Part shown: one piece after another, positions 18,973 to 27,820 of the stretch
Numbering within the stretch: position 1 is the stretch's first letter
Layout of the letters: each line of letters opens with the position of its first letter
Origin: Pseudonocardia bannensis
Lineage (GTDB): Bacteria; Actinomycetota; Actinomycetes; Mycobacteriales; Pseudonocardiaceae
NCBI RefSeq assembly: GCF_012911875.1
Contig: NZ_JAAXKZ010000028.1
Span: forward strand, 1 to 52,826
DNA: 52,826 bases
Direction of reading: 5' to 3'
Notes under the pieces: model-generated
The model's database searches: none
Seen by the model: only the letters and a program-made list of their open reading frames with translations
Told to the model about the DNA's origin: nothing
Program-made: the position numbers and the translations under genes

Positions 18973-19322
18973 GTGCTGCTGCACGCCCCCCGCACCGCTC
19001 TGCGCACGAGCGGGCCCACCCTGCTCGGCCTGTCCGACCTCTCCGCGCTGACCCGGCGCATCGCCGATCAGGTCCGCGCCGGCCTGCAGAGGTGCGGATC
19101 GACCCGGACCGCCGCTGGTGCCGGCGGTTGCACGGTGATGACCACGTCGACGTGTGGCTGATCAGCTGGGCCACCGATCAGGCCGACGTCACCTGGATCG
19201 TGTTCTGCTCCGAGGGCTACAGCCCGCGCCTCGCCGCGGCCTCCCTGCAGGATCTGGGCCTGCACCGGGCGACCGACCTGACCGGCGGTTTCGGGCATGG
19301 CGCGCGGCGGGACCACCCGTGA
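18973..19322 (+). pseudogene. collapsed cysteine dioxygenase / rhodanese gene pair
   Basis: From the GTG at 18973 one frame reads like the N-terminus of a cysteine dioxygenase family protein (VLLHAPRTALRTSGPTLLGL, then LTRRIADQVRAGL). Near 19090 the frame shifts and reads RIDPDRRWCRRLHGDDHVD and VWLISWATDQ, again dioxygenase-like, stopping just before the metal-binding cupin core. It then continues in frame as ADVTWIVFCSEGYSPRLAAA and SLQDLGLHRATDLTGGF, the C-terminal half of a rhodanese-like protein including its Cys loop. Such genes are often adjacent in actinobacteria. Here the iron-binding core and the rhodanese N-terminus are deleted, so the product cannot work as either enzyme. Confidence 0.75.
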
Positions 19323-19372
19323 GCGGATGACGCTGTTCGGGCGATGATCCCCGGGCGCGAGCAACCGAGGCG

Positions 19373-20599
19373 CTAGGCGAAGGCGCCGATCCCGGTGATG
19401 TCGCGGCCGACGATCAGGGTCTGCATCGTCTCGGTGCCCTCGAAGGTGTGGATCGCCTCGATGTCGGTCCAGTGCCGCACCACGTGGTGTTCGAGCAGGA
19501 TCCCGTTTCCGCCCAGCAGGTCGCGGGCCTCGGAGAGGATCTTCCGGGCGGTCCGGGTGTTGTTCATCTTGGCCAGCCCGGCCACGGTCGGGGAGAGCCG
19601 CCCGGCGTCGGCGAGCCGCCCGATCTGCATGCAGTACAGCTGCATGCCGGTCAGGTCCGCGAGCATGTGCACGAGACGCTGCTGCACGATCTGGAACGAC
19701 GCCAAGGGCTTGCCGAACTGCTTGCGCTCCATGGCGTAGCGCAGCGCGGCGTCGTAGCCGGCGGTGGCATGCCCGAGCGCCATCCACGCGCAGATCCCGC
19801 GCGTGTTGGCCAGCACCCGTCCGGTGTCCTTGAACGACCTGGCGCCGACCAGCCGGTTCTCCTCCGGCACCCGGACGCCGGTCAGCCGGATGTCGGCCTG
19901 CCACACCGAGCGCAGCGACACCTTCCCCGGGATGACGGTTGCCTCGTACCCCTCGGCCGGGGTCTCGACGACGAAGCCGAACACCTCGCCGGAGTCGGTG
20001 TCGCGCGCCCAGACGATGACCAGGTCGGCGATGGTGCCGTTGCCGATCCAGCGCTTGACGCCGTCGAGCACCCAGTGGTCGCCGTCGCGGCGGGCCGTGG
20101 TCTCCAGCGCGATCGAGTCCGAGCCGTGGTCGGGCTCGGTGAGCGCGAACGCGCCGATCCTGTCCATCGTCGCCATCGACGGCAGCCAGCGCTGCTTCTG
20201 CTCGTCGGAGCCGCACATCGCGATCGACTGCATCGCCAGTCCCGCGTGCACGCCGAGGAAGGTGCCGAGGCTGCCGTCGCCGCGGTGCAGTTCCATGTGC
20301 ACCAGCCCGCAGGCCATCGGGCTCATCCCGGCGCAGCCGTACCCGTCGATGTCCTCGCCGACGATGCCCAGCTCGGGCAGCCGCCGGAACAGGTGCCAGG
20401 GCAGCTCGGCGCGCTCCCAGTAGCCGCCGATGTCGGGCAACACCTCGTCGTCGACGAACCTGCGGACGGCGATGAAGCGTTCCCACTGCTCGGCGGTGAA
20501 CTGATCCTGGACGGAGAAGAAATCCGTTCCCAGCGCCTCGCCGAGCTGCGTGTACCGGGTCGTCCCTGCCGTCGTCGCTGCCGTCGTCCCTGCCGTCAC
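19373..20599 (-). CDS. acyl-CoA dehydrogenase, glutaryl-CoA-dehydrogenase-like
   Basis: FAD-dependent acyl-CoA dehydrogenase, 408 aa. FALTEPDHGSDSIALET is the FAD/substrate motif, RKQFGKPLASFQIVQQRLV the central helix motif, and HTFEGTETMQTLIVGRDITG places the base Glu387 as in the glutaryl-CoA dehydrogenase branch (ExTHxI-like). The Arg that stabilises the gamma-carboxylate of glutaryl-CoA cannot be assigned by eye, so the substrate stays open. The GTG at 20599 follows GAGGAG and overlaps the stop of the upstream hydrolase (GTGA), implying translational coupling. Confidence 0.93.
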   Translation of the reverse strand: MTAGTTAATTAGTTRYTQLGEALGTDFFSVQDQFTAEQWERFIAVRRFVDDEVLPDIGGYWERAELPWHLFRRLPELGIVGEDIDGYGCAGMSPMACGLVHMELHRGDGSLGTFLGVHAGLAMQSIAMCGSDEQKQRWLPSMATMDRIGAFALTEPDHGSDSIALETTARRDGDHWVLDGVKRWIGNGTIADLVIVWARDTDSGEVFGFVVETPAEGYEATVIPGKVSLRSVWQADIRLTGVRVPEENRLVGARSFKDTGRVLANTRGICAWMALGHATAGYDAALRYAMERKQFGKPLASFQIVQQRLVHMLADLTGMQLYCMQIGRLADAGRLSPTVAGLAKMNNTRTARKILSEARDLLGGNGILLEHHVVRHWTDIEAIHTFEGTETMQTLIVGRDITGIGAFA

Positions 20600-21480
20600 C
20601 GCTGACTCCTCATCGCCGGACCGTGCGGCGATCCTGACATCCCGGGCGCGCGCGCACCGCCCGGAACGGGCGCAGCGGCGGCGACGCGGCACAGCAGCCG
20701 ATCGACCGCCGCGTTGAACGCGGCCGGCCGCTCGAGGTTCGGCAGGTGTCCCGCCCCCTCGATCACGACGAGTTCGGCCCCGGGGACGCACGCCTGCAGG
20801 AACGCAGCTTCGGCGAGCGGGATGAACACGTCCTCGCTGCCGACGACGACGAGCGTCGGGACGGCGACGGTGGCGAGCGTCGCGGTGTAGTCGGGCCGGA
20901 CGGCCCGCCCTCGCAGCGCGGCCGCGGCCCCGGCCGGCGGGGTGCTGCGCATCATGTCCCGCACGAACCACGCGAGGCCGGGACGGGTGTCGGCGCTATC
21001 CGGGGCGATCATCGAGGGCAGCAGCCCGTCGGCGATCTCCTGCATTCCGTCTCGAAGCAATCTCTCGGCTACCTCGGTGCGATTCCTCGCTCCGGCCGCG
21101 GTTTCCGCCCGGGGCGAGGTCGCGGCGAGCAGGAGCCCGCGGACGCGGTCCGGGAACAGCCGGTGGAACTCCATGGCGATCTGGCCGCCCATCGACAGGC
21201 CTCCCAGCACCACGTCGCCGATGCCGAGGTGGTCGAGCAGCGCCGCGAGGTCGCAGGCGAACACGGCGATCCCGGTGGTGCCGGGAACCACCGCGCTCGT
21301 GCCGTAGCCGCGCAGGTCGGGCGCGATCACGCGGGTCCCGGTGCGGCTCAGGTGCGCGAGCTGCGGATACCACATGGAGCGGTCGAAGGGGTGACCGTGC
21401 ACCAGTACGAGCGGGGCGCCGTCCGCGCCGCCACTGTCGTCGAAGCAGAGGTCGATCCCGCCGATCACCGCCGAGCCCAT
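20596..21480 (-). CDS. alpha/beta hydrolase
   Basis: 294-aa hydrolase. LVLVHGHPFDRSMW is the oxyanion loop, VVLGGLSMGGQIAMEFHR the nucleophile elbow, VVVGSEDVFIP the acid and VVIEGAGHLPNLERPAAFN the histidine motif. It resembles 3-oxoadipate enol-lactonase-like and other carboxylesterases, but a specific substrate cannot be assigned. The ATG at 21480 has GGAG six bases upstream. Earlier in-frame starts (21492 and beyond) would run into the divergent MocR operator. It is the first gene of an operon with the acyl-CoA dehydrogenase and divergent from the MocR gene, whose product is the likely regulator. Confidence 0.9.
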   Translation of the reverse strand: MGSAVIGGIDLCFDDSGGADGAPLVLVHGHPFDRSMWYPQLAHLSRTGTRVIAPDLRGYGTSAVVPGTTGIAVFACDLAALLDHLGIGDVVLGGLSMGGQIAMEFHRLFPDRVRGLLLAATSPRAETAAGARNRTEVAERLLRDGMQEIADGLLPSMIAPDSADTRPGLAWFVRDMMRSTPPAGAAAALRGRAVRPDYTATLATVAVPTLVVVGSEDVFIPLAEAAFLQACVPGAELVVIEGAGHLPNLERPAAFNAAVDRLLCRVAAAAPVPGGARAPGMSGSPHGPAMRSQR

Positions 21481-21534
21481 CGCGTTCTCCATCCCGCAGG
21501 TGCTTGCCCGTTCGACGGTATGCAGCAGAGAATG

Positions 21535-21569
21535 CTCAGTGCAATAAAAACATTGCTCTCGGTGCAATA
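21535..21569. promoter_or_regulatory. MocR-type operator in the divergent promoter region
   Basis: A 12-bp direct repeat, CTCRGTGCAATA, occurs at 21535-21546 and 21558-21569 with 11/12 identity and a 23-bp start-to-start spacing (about two helical turns). An inverted ATTGC lies between the copies at 21552-21556. Direct repeats at this spacing are what dimeric GntR/MocR regulators bind. The second copy lies 11 bp before the MocR ATG and would mask its ribosome binding site, suggesting autorepression. The stretch is markedly AT-richer than its surroundings. Confidence 0.75.
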
Positions 21570-21580
21570 GCGAGGGACTC

Positions 21581-22918
21581 ATGGGTGACTACCACCGGAT
21601 CGCCGACGCGGTCGCGGCCGAGATCGCTGCCGGCCGGCTCCGGCCCGGAGACCGGCTGCCGCCGCAACGCCGGTTCGCCCGACGCCACGGCATCGCCACC
21701 TCGACGGCGGCTCGGGTCTACGGGGAACTGGTGCGCCGCGGACTGGCGGTCGGGGAGGTCGGACGCGGCACCTTCGTGCGCGCGGCGGCGCCCCCGCCCG
21801 AGCCGGCCCTGGCAGAACCAGGTGGTGCTCGGGCCGACCTGGAGCTGAACTTCGCCGTCCTGCCCGAGCAGCCCGCGCTGCAGGCCCGCAGCCTGGATCG
21901 GCTGCTGCGCACCGACGTGCTCGCCGCCGCCCTGCCCCCGGTGGGCGTGGCCGGCACGGTCGCCGCGCGGGAGGCCGCCGTGGTGGCGCTCGGACATCCG
22001 GGATGGCAGGCCGAGCCGCGGCGGGTCCTGTTCACCGGCAACGGACGCCAGGCCGTCGCCGCCGCTGTCGCCGCGCTGGTGCCGGCCGGCGAGCGGCTCG
22101 GCGTCGAGGCGCTCACCTATCCGGTGGTCAAGGGCATCGCGGCCCGGCTCGGTGTCACGCTCGTCCCGATCGCGACCGACGCCGACGGGCTGGAGCCCGA
22201 CGCGGTGGCCGCCGCGCACCGGGCCGCCCCGCTGCGCGCGGTCTACTGCCAGCCGACGCTGCACAACCCGCTGGGCACGACGATGTCGGCCGACCGCCGG
22301 GCGGCGCTGGCCGAGGTGCTGCGCGCGATCGACGTGCCGGCCGTCGAGGACGTCATCTACGCCTTTCTGCGTGACGCCCCGCCGCCGCTGGCCGCGTTCG
22401 CCCCCGAGCGCACGGTGCTCGTCGACAGCCTGTCCAAGCGGCTCGCGCCCGGACTCACGCTCGGCTTCGTCGTAGCGCCCGACGATCTCGTCGACCGCGT
22501 TGCCGCGGCCGTGCGCTCGGGCGGCTGGGCGGCGCAGCGGTTCGCGCTCGACGCGGCGACCTGCTGGGTCACCGACGGCACCCTGGCCACCGTGGAAGCG
22601 GCCAAGCGGCGCGACGCCGCCGCCCGTCAGGAACTGGCCCGCGGCCGGTTGCGCGGCTTCACCGTGCACGCGGACCCGGCGGCCTACCACCTGTGGTGGG
22701 AACTGCCCGAGCGGTGGCGGGCGGAGACGTTCGTCGCGTCGGCGGCGCGCCGGGGCATCGCGATCAGCCCCGGCGCCGCGTTCGCGGTGGGCGCGGGGCG
22801 GGCGCCCGCCGGGGTGCGGCTCGCGCTGTCCGCGCCACCCGTCGACACCCTGGCCGCAGCGTTGGACGTGCTGGCCGCCATCGCGCGTGGCGGCCCGGAC
22901 GACGACCCCGTCGACTAG
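21581..22918 (+). CDS. MocR-family transcriptional regulator (GntR winged helix fused to aminotransferase-like domain)
   Basis: 445 aa. Residues 1-68 form a GntR winged helix (LRPGDRLPPQRRFARRHGIA, then YGELVRRGLAV). Residues 85-435 form a fold-type I aminotransferase-like domain with PTLHNPLGTTMS and the PLP-binding Lys286 in DSLSKRLAPG. Proteins of this kind sense PLP or amino-compound adducts and act as regulators rather than transaminases. The gene is divergent from the hydrolase/dehydrogenase operon across a short region that contains its probable operator, so control of that operon and of itself is likely. The ligand is unknown. Confidence 0.92.
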   Translation: MGDYHRIADAVAAEIAAGRLRPGDRLPPQRRFARRHGIATSTAARVYGELVRRGLAVGEVGRGTFVRAAAPPPEPALAEPGGARADLELNFAVLPEQPALQARSLDRLLRTDVLAAALPPVGVAGTVAAREAAVVALGHPGWQAEPRRVLFTGNGRQAVAAAVAALVPAGERLGVEALTYPVVKGIAARLGVTLVPIATDADGLEPDAVAAAHRAAPLRAVYCQPTLHNPLGTTMSADRRAALAEVLRAIDVPAVEDVIYAFLRDAPPPLAAFAPERTVLVDSLSKRLAPGLTLGFVVAPDDLVDRVAAAVRSGGWAAQRFALDAATCWVTDGTLATVEAAKRRDAAARQELARGRLRGFTVHADPAAYHLWWELPERWRAETFVASAARRGIAISPGAAFAVGAGRAPAGVRLALSAPPVDTLAAALDVLAAIARGGPDDDPVD

Positions 22919-22945
22919 CCCCGACGGGTCCGCGCACGGCGGGCG

Positions 22946-25900
22946 TCAGCGGGGGAGCTCGTCGATCGCCTTCTGGATCCGCTTGATCGAGATCGGGTAC
23001 CGGGTACGCATCGGGTGCGCGTACAGGCTCACCCGCAGCTCCTCGATCATCCAGCGGATCTCGCGCAGCGCCGGGGACGGCTCGACGCCCGGGGGGAGCG
23101 CGGCCAGCTCGGCGCGGTACTCGTCGTCGACGATCCGGATCTGGGCGGTCCAGTCGGCGTCACGGCGCGGATCGACCCGCAGCTTCTCGATGCGGCGCTC
23201 GACCGCCTCCAGGTAGCGGGCGACGTCGGACAGCCGGTTGGCCCCCGCCGCGGTCGCGAAACCGGGTCCGATCAGCTCCGCCAGCTGCGCGGTGACGTCG
23301 GCGACGCCCGCCTTCAGCACCGGCGCGGTCAGCTCGGCGAGCTGGGCCTGCACCCGATGCCACACGACCAGCACCGCGCGGACCCCGTGCAGCACCTGCA
23401 GCGTGGTCGGACCGAGCTGGGTGCGGAACAGCTCCCGGAGCCGGGCGTAGCGCGCCTCGTCCCACGCCGGGCCGCCCGCCCGGGTGATGAGCGCGTCGGC
23501 GGCCGCGGTCACGCAGTCGTCCAGCAGCGCGGCCACCCCGCCGTGCGGGTTGCGCGACAGCGCGAGCTTGGCCGCGTTGTCGAGGCCGCGCTGCACCTGC
23601 TTGGCCGGGGACGGTGTCTCCAGCAGCAGCAGCCTGCGCAGCCCGCGCCACATCGCCGGATCGCGCTCGGCGGCCGTCGGGAACACCCGGACGTCGGCGC
23701 TCGAACCCCGGTCGACCAGACCGGGGTAGCCGGTGACGACGTGGTTGCCACGGCGGATCCGGTGCTCACGCGGCAGCGAACCGATCGACCATGAGGTCAG
23801 CCCGGTCTGCTCCAGGTCCCCACCGGCCGCGGCCAGTTCCTCGCGCACCTTCGGCGCGAGCTTGCGGCGCAGCGCCTCCAGGTCGGTGCCGGTGGCGACT
23901 TCCCGGCCCTTCTCGTCGATGACCCGGAACGTCACCGTGAGGTGCTCGGGCAGCCGGTCGAGCTCCCAGGCCTCGCGCGGGATGTCCACGTTCCGCATCC
24001 GGCCCAGCTCGCGCTCGAGCGCGTCGAGCAACGGCTCGTCGCCCGCCCGCAGCCGGGCCAGCACCGCGCGGGCGTGGTCCGGGGCGGGGGAGAAGAGCCG
24101 GCGCAGCGTCTTCGGCAGAGTCTTGATCAGTGCGGTGACGAGTTCCTCGCGGAGCCCGGGCACCTGCCAGGTGAACGGCGTCGGGTCGACCTGGTGCAGC
24201 GCGGCGACCGGCACGTCGACGGTGACCCCGTCGGTCCGGCGGCCCGGTTCGAACGCGTAGGACAGCGGCAACCGCAGCCCACCGGCCTCGACGTGGTCGG
24301 GGTAGGCGGAGCGGTCGACCTGGCCCGCCTGCGCGGTGTGCAGCATCTCGGCGGTGAAGTCCAGCAGCTCGGGCTGGCGGCGCGAGGTCTTCTTCCACCA
24401 GGAGTCGAAGTGGCGACCGGACACGACGTGGTCCGGGATGCGCGCCTCGTAGAACGCGACGAGGGTCTCGGAGTCGACCACGAGGTCGCGTCGCCGGGCC
24501 CGGTGCTCGAGCTCCTCGGCGTCGTCGAGCAGCTCGCGGTTGGCGTGGAAGAACCGGTGCCGGGTGTCCCAGTCGCCCTCGACGAGCGCGTGCCGGATGA
24601 ACAGCTCGCGCGAGGCCGCGGGATCGATCCGTCCGAAGTCGACGGTCCTGTTCGCGACGATCGGGATGCCGTGCAGGGTGACCCGCTCGGTGGCCACGGC
24701 CGCCGCGCGCTTGCGCGACCAGTGCGGCTCGGAGTGGTTGCGCTTGACCAGGTGCTCGGCGAGCGGCTCGATCCACTCCGGCTGGATCCGCGCGACGGTG
24801 CGCGCCCACAGCCGCGATGTCTCGACGAGCTCGGCGGCCATCACCCAGCGCGGCTGCTTCTTCGCCAGCGACGAACCGGGGAAGATCATGAACTTCGCGC
24901 CGCGAGCACCCTGGAACTCCCGGGACTCGGCCTCGCGCAGGCCGACCTGGCTGAGCAGCCCGGACAGCACCGCGGTGTGGATCCGGTTCGGGTCGGCATC
25001 CACGTCGTTGAGCGTCATCCCGGCGTTGCGCGCGGCCGACCGCAGCTGGTTGTGCAGGTCCTGCCACTCCCGGATGCGCAGGAAATGCAGGAACTCCTCG
25101 CGCAGGAGGCGACGGAACCTGTTGCCCGACAGCGCCTCCCGCTGCTCCGCGACGTAGGTCCAGAGGTTGAGGAAGGCCAGGAAGTCCGAGCCGTCCTGGG
25201 CGAAGCGGGCGTGCTTCTCGTCGGCGGCCTGGCGCTGCTCGGTGGGCCGCTCCCGCGGGTCCTGCACCGACAGGGCGGCGGCGATCACGAGCACCTCGCG
25301 TAGACAGCCGGTGCGGTTCGCCTCGACGAGCATGCGGCCCAGCCGCGGGTCGACGGGAAGCCGCGCCAGCGCCTGGCCGACGGCCGTGAGCGTCCGCCGG
25401 CCGTCCTCCAGGGCCCCCAGCTCGTGCAGCAGGGCCAGCCCGTCGCCGACCGCGCGCGAGTCCGGTGGCTCGACGAACGGGAACTCGGAGATCTCGCCGA
25501 GGTCCAGCGCGATCATCTGCAGCACGACCGACGCGAGGTTGGTGCGCAGGATCTCCGGGTCGGTGAACTCGGGGCGGGCGTCGAAGTCGTCCTCGCTGTA
25601 CAGCCGGATGCAGACGCCGTCGGAGGTCCGTCCACATCGGCCGGCACGCTGGTTGGCGCTGGCCTGGGAGACCTTCTCGATCGGCAGCCGCTGCACCTTG
25701 AGCCGGCGGGAGTACCGGGAGATGCGCGCGGTACCGGTGTCGACGACGTACTTGATGCCGGGGACCGTCAGCGACGTCTCCGCGACGTTGGTGGCGAGCA
25801 CGATGCGCCGACCCGGGTGGGGTGCGAAGACGCGGTGCTGCTCGGCCGTCGAGAGCCGGGCGTAGAGCGGGAGGATCTCCGTGTTGCGGAAGTCCCGCTT

Positions 25901-27160
25901 GGCCAGCGCGTCCGCTGCGTCGCGGATCTCGCGCTCACCGGGCAGGAAGACCAGGATGTCGCCGGGGCCCTCGCGCTGCAGCTCCGCCACGGCGTCGCCG
26001 ATGGCCTCGAGCTGGTCGCGGTCCGGGTCGGCGTCGGGATCGTCGGGGTCGACGACGGGCCGGTAGCGGATCTCCACCGGGTACGACCGGCCGGAGACCT
26101 CGACGATCGGCGCGGGCTGCTCGGGCGTGCCGAAATGCCGCGCGAACCGCTCCGGGTCGATCGTCGCCGAAGTGATGATGACCTTGAGGTCGGGACGGCG
26201 CGGCAGCAGCCGGGTCAGGTACCCGAGGATGAAGTCGATGTTGAGGCTGCGCTCGTGGGCCTCGTCGATGATCAGCGTGTCGTACTGGTGCAGCATCCGG
26301 TCGCCGGTCAGCTCGGCCAGCAGGATGCCGTCGGTCATCAGCTTGACCAGCGTGTTGTCACCGACGTGGTCGGTGAATCGCACCTTCCAACCGACGACGT
26401 CGCCGAGTTCCGTGCCGAGCTCCTCGGCGATGCGGGCGGCGACGGTGCGGGCGGCGAGGCGCCGGGGCTGGGTGTGCCCGATCAGTCCGCGGATGCCGCG
26501 ACCCAGCTCCAGGCAGATCTTGGGCAGCTGGGTGGTCTTCCCGGACCCGGTCTCGCCCGCGATGATCACGACCTGGTTGTCGCGGATCGCTGCGGCGATG
26601 TCCTCGCGCCGCGCGCTGACCGGCAACGTCGGCGGGTAGGAGATCGATGGGACGGCCGCGCGCCGGCGCTCGAGGCGGTGCTCGGCGGCCGCGACGGCCT
26701 GGGCGAGCTGGGCAGCGCTCTCCGCGTGCGCGCGCGGGTTGCGGGACCGGCGGGCGCTGTCGAGCCGGCGGCGCAGCTGATGCGCGTCGCGCGGGCCGAG
26801 CTCGCCGATCCGGGAGGAGAGGTCGGCGACGGTGGCGTCGTCGAGGGCGGTGGCGTCGCCGGAGCCGCTGCCGTCGGCGAAGGATGCGGGGTCCGGACCG
26901 GTGGGCGCGGTGCCGCGCTCCGAAGGACCGGTCGTGGCGCCCGCGCGGCCACGGGATCCGCGGCGGCGTGGGCGGCGCGAGCGACCGGTGCGCTCGGTCC
27001 GGGGAAGGGCGTCGGCGGGCGACTCCGGGCCGGTCCGGCCCGCACGTTCGGTGCGGCCGGACCCGGTCACGGATTCCGCCGTGGCGTGGTCCGGCACCAA
27101 CGGGGTGCCGTCCACCTGCGCAGGGCGCGCGTCAGTGCCTCGGGCCGTGGTGAAGGACAT
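22946..27160 (-). CDS. hrpA: ATP-dependent RNA helicase, DEAH-box HrpA type
   Basis: 1404-residue DEAH/RHA helicase. Residues 1-115 are a disordered, Arg/Gly/Thr-rich extension not seen in the E. coli protein. Walker A GETGSGKTT is at 202-210 and DEAH at 299-302, with SATIDPERFARHFG as motif III. QRAGRCGRTSDGVCIRLYS is motif VI. HA2 and OB-fold regions follow, then the long DUF3418 C-terminus typical of bacterial HrpA. In E. coli HrpA acts on mRNA and stalled ribosomes. The ATG at 27160 has a weak ribosome binding site. Confidence 0.95.
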   Translation of the reverse strand: MSFTTARGTDARPAQVDGTPLVPDHATAESVTGSGRTERAGRTGPESPADALPRTERTGRSRRPRRRGSRGRAGATTGPSERGTAPTGPDPASFADGSGSGDATALDDATVADLSSRIGELGPRDAHQLRRRLDSARRSRNPRAHAESAAQLAQAVAAAEHRLERRRAAVPSISYPPTLPVSARREDIAAAIRDNQVVIIAGETGSGKTTQLPKICLELGRGIRGLIGHTQPRRLAARTVAARIAEELGTELGDVVGWKVRFTDHVGDNTLVKLMTDGILLAELTGDRMLHQYDTLIIDEAHERSLNIDFILGYLTRLLPRRPDLKVIITSATIDPERFARHFGTPEQPAPIVEVSGRSYPVEIRYRPVVDPDDPDADPDRDQLEAIGDAVAELQREGPGDILVFLPGEREIRDAADALAKRDFRNTEILPLYARLSTAEQHRVFAPHPGRRIVLATNVAETSLTVPGIKYVVDTGTARISRYSRRLKVQRLPIEKVSQASANQRAGRCGRTSDGVCIRLYSEDDFDARPEFTDPEILRTNLASVVLQMIALDLGEISEFPFVEPPDSRAVGDGLALLHELGALEDGRRTLTAVGQALARLPVDPRLGRMLVEANRTGCLREVLVIAAALSVQDPRERPTEQRQAADEKHARFAQDGSDFLAFLNLWTYVAEQREALSGNRFRRLLREEFLHFLRIREWQDLHNQLRSAARNAGMTLNDVDADPNRIHTAVLSGLLSQVGLREAESREFQGARGAKFMIFPGSSLAKKQPRWVMAAELVETSRLWARTVARIQPEWIEPLAEHLVKRNHSEPHWSRKRAAAVATERVTLHGIPIVANRTVDFGRIDPAASRELFIRHALVEGDWDTRHRFFHANRELLDDAEELEHRARRRDLVVDSETLVAFYEARIPDHVVSGRHFDSWWKKTSRRQPELLDFTAEMLHTAQAGQVDRSAYPDHVEAGGLRLPLSYAFEPGRRTDGVTVDVPVAALHQVDPTPFTWQVPGLREELVTALIKTLPKTLRRLFSPAPDHARAVLARLRAGDEPLLDALERELGRMRNVDIPREAWELDRLPEHLTVTFRVIDEKGREVATGTDLEALRRKLAPKVREELAAAGGDLEQTGLTSWSIGSLPREHRIRRGNHVVTGYPGLVDRGSSADVRVFPTAAERDPAMWRGLRRLLLLETPSPAKQVQRGLDNAAKLALSRNPHGGVAALLDDCVTAAADALITRAGGPAWDEARYARLRELFRTQLGPTTLQVLHGVRAVLVVWHRVQAQLAELTAPVLKAGVADVTAQLAELIGPGFATAAGANRLSDVARYLEAVERRIEKLRVDPRRDADWTAQIRIVDDEYRAELAALPPGVEPSPALREIRWMIEELRVSLYAHPMRTRYPISIKRIQKAIDELPR

Positions 27161-27189
27161 CGTTCTCGCAGTCTGCCTGGCGGAGCCGC

Positions 27190-27450
27190 TCAGGCGGACC
27201 GCAGGGTGGGTGTGATCTCGTCGGCGGCGGGTGCGTCCACGGCCGGGTGCTCGACCAGGGCCAGCACCCGGTTGGCCAGGAAACGGGCGGTCCGCACGGC
27301 GGTGCCGCCGCGCGTCACCTCGCTGACCTCGATCACCCCGCGGCCGTGGGCGATGTCGATGCGGCGTCCGGCGCGGGTCGCCGTGACGTCGTAGGTCCGG
27401 GTGGTGCCGCTGCCCGCGTCGATGACGATCTCGACTCGGTCGCCTTTCAT
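27190..27450 (-). CDS. small hypothetical protein
   Basis: 86 aa from the ATG at 27450, or 92 aa from the GTG at 27468. The sequence MKGDRVEIVIDAGSGTTRTY, then DVTATRAGRRIDIAHGRGVI, looks like a compact all-beta domain followed by a short helix (TARFLANRVLALVEHP). There is no signal peptide and no motif I can name. It sits just upstream of hrpA on the same strand (29-bp gap), so the two may be cotranscribed. The tandem structured repeats lie immediately 5' of it and could be its leader. Confidence 0.65.
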   Translation of the reverse strand: MKGDRVEIVIDAGSGTTRTYDVTATRAGRRIDIAHGRGVIEVSEVTRGGTAVRTARFLANRVLALVEHPAVDAPAADEITPTLRSA

Positions 27451-27488
27451 GGTGGCAGCCGTCCTCACGTGGAAAGGAAAGAATGGGA

Positions 27489-27583
27489 GTCCGAACCGGG
27501 CGCCGGTCGCCTCTCGGCGCGCAGGCCGCTCGCAGCGGCAGTTCTCAGATGGGACCCGGGGACACGGGTCGCCCGATCCGGAC
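27489..27583. repeat. structured repeat, copy 1 of 2
   Basis: A 95-nt unit whose ends pair with each other (GTCCGAACCGGGCG with CGCCCGATCCGGAC, two mismatches). Inside are a small CGCC/GGCG hairpin near 27508-27519 and a GCCGCT-CGC-AGCGGC hairpin at 27525-27539. An unpaired GACCCGGGGACAC block is at 27553-27565. The same plan is repeated in copy 2 with different loop sequence, so structure rather than protein coding seems conserved. Confidence 0.65.
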
Positions 27584-27645
27584 GTCTATGTCAACCGCTC
27601 CGGGGGCCGGAAGATTCCCGGTTCCCCGGTGGGGTTGAGGTAGGT

Positions 27646-27763
27646 GTCCGAGCCGGGCGCTGGTCGCCTCGCGGCGAGTGGCGCACCGCGGCTTCAGCCG
27701 AACGATCTTCCGCGGCGGCTCTGGTTATGTGAGACCCGGGGACACAGATCGCCCGGCTCGGAC
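27646..27763. repeat. structured repeat, copy 2 of 2
   Basis: A 118-nt unit with perfectly paired 14-bp ends (GTCCGAGCCGGGCG and CGCCCGGCTCGGAC). It holds a TCGCC-TCGC-GGCGA hairpin at 27664-27676-27677 and a CCGCGG-bounded hairpin in the middle. The GACCCGGGGACAC block recurs near 27733-27745. Differences from copy 1 fall in loops or preserve pairing. The strand is unknown; on the minus strand the pair would be a 5' leader of the small gene and hrpA. The 370 bp between 27450 and 27820 hold nothing else I can support. Confidence 0.65.
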
Positions 27764-27820
27764 AGGGGGTACAACAGGGGCCCCGGGTGGTTCATTCCCG
27801 GCTGCGCCGCGTGATCCGGG

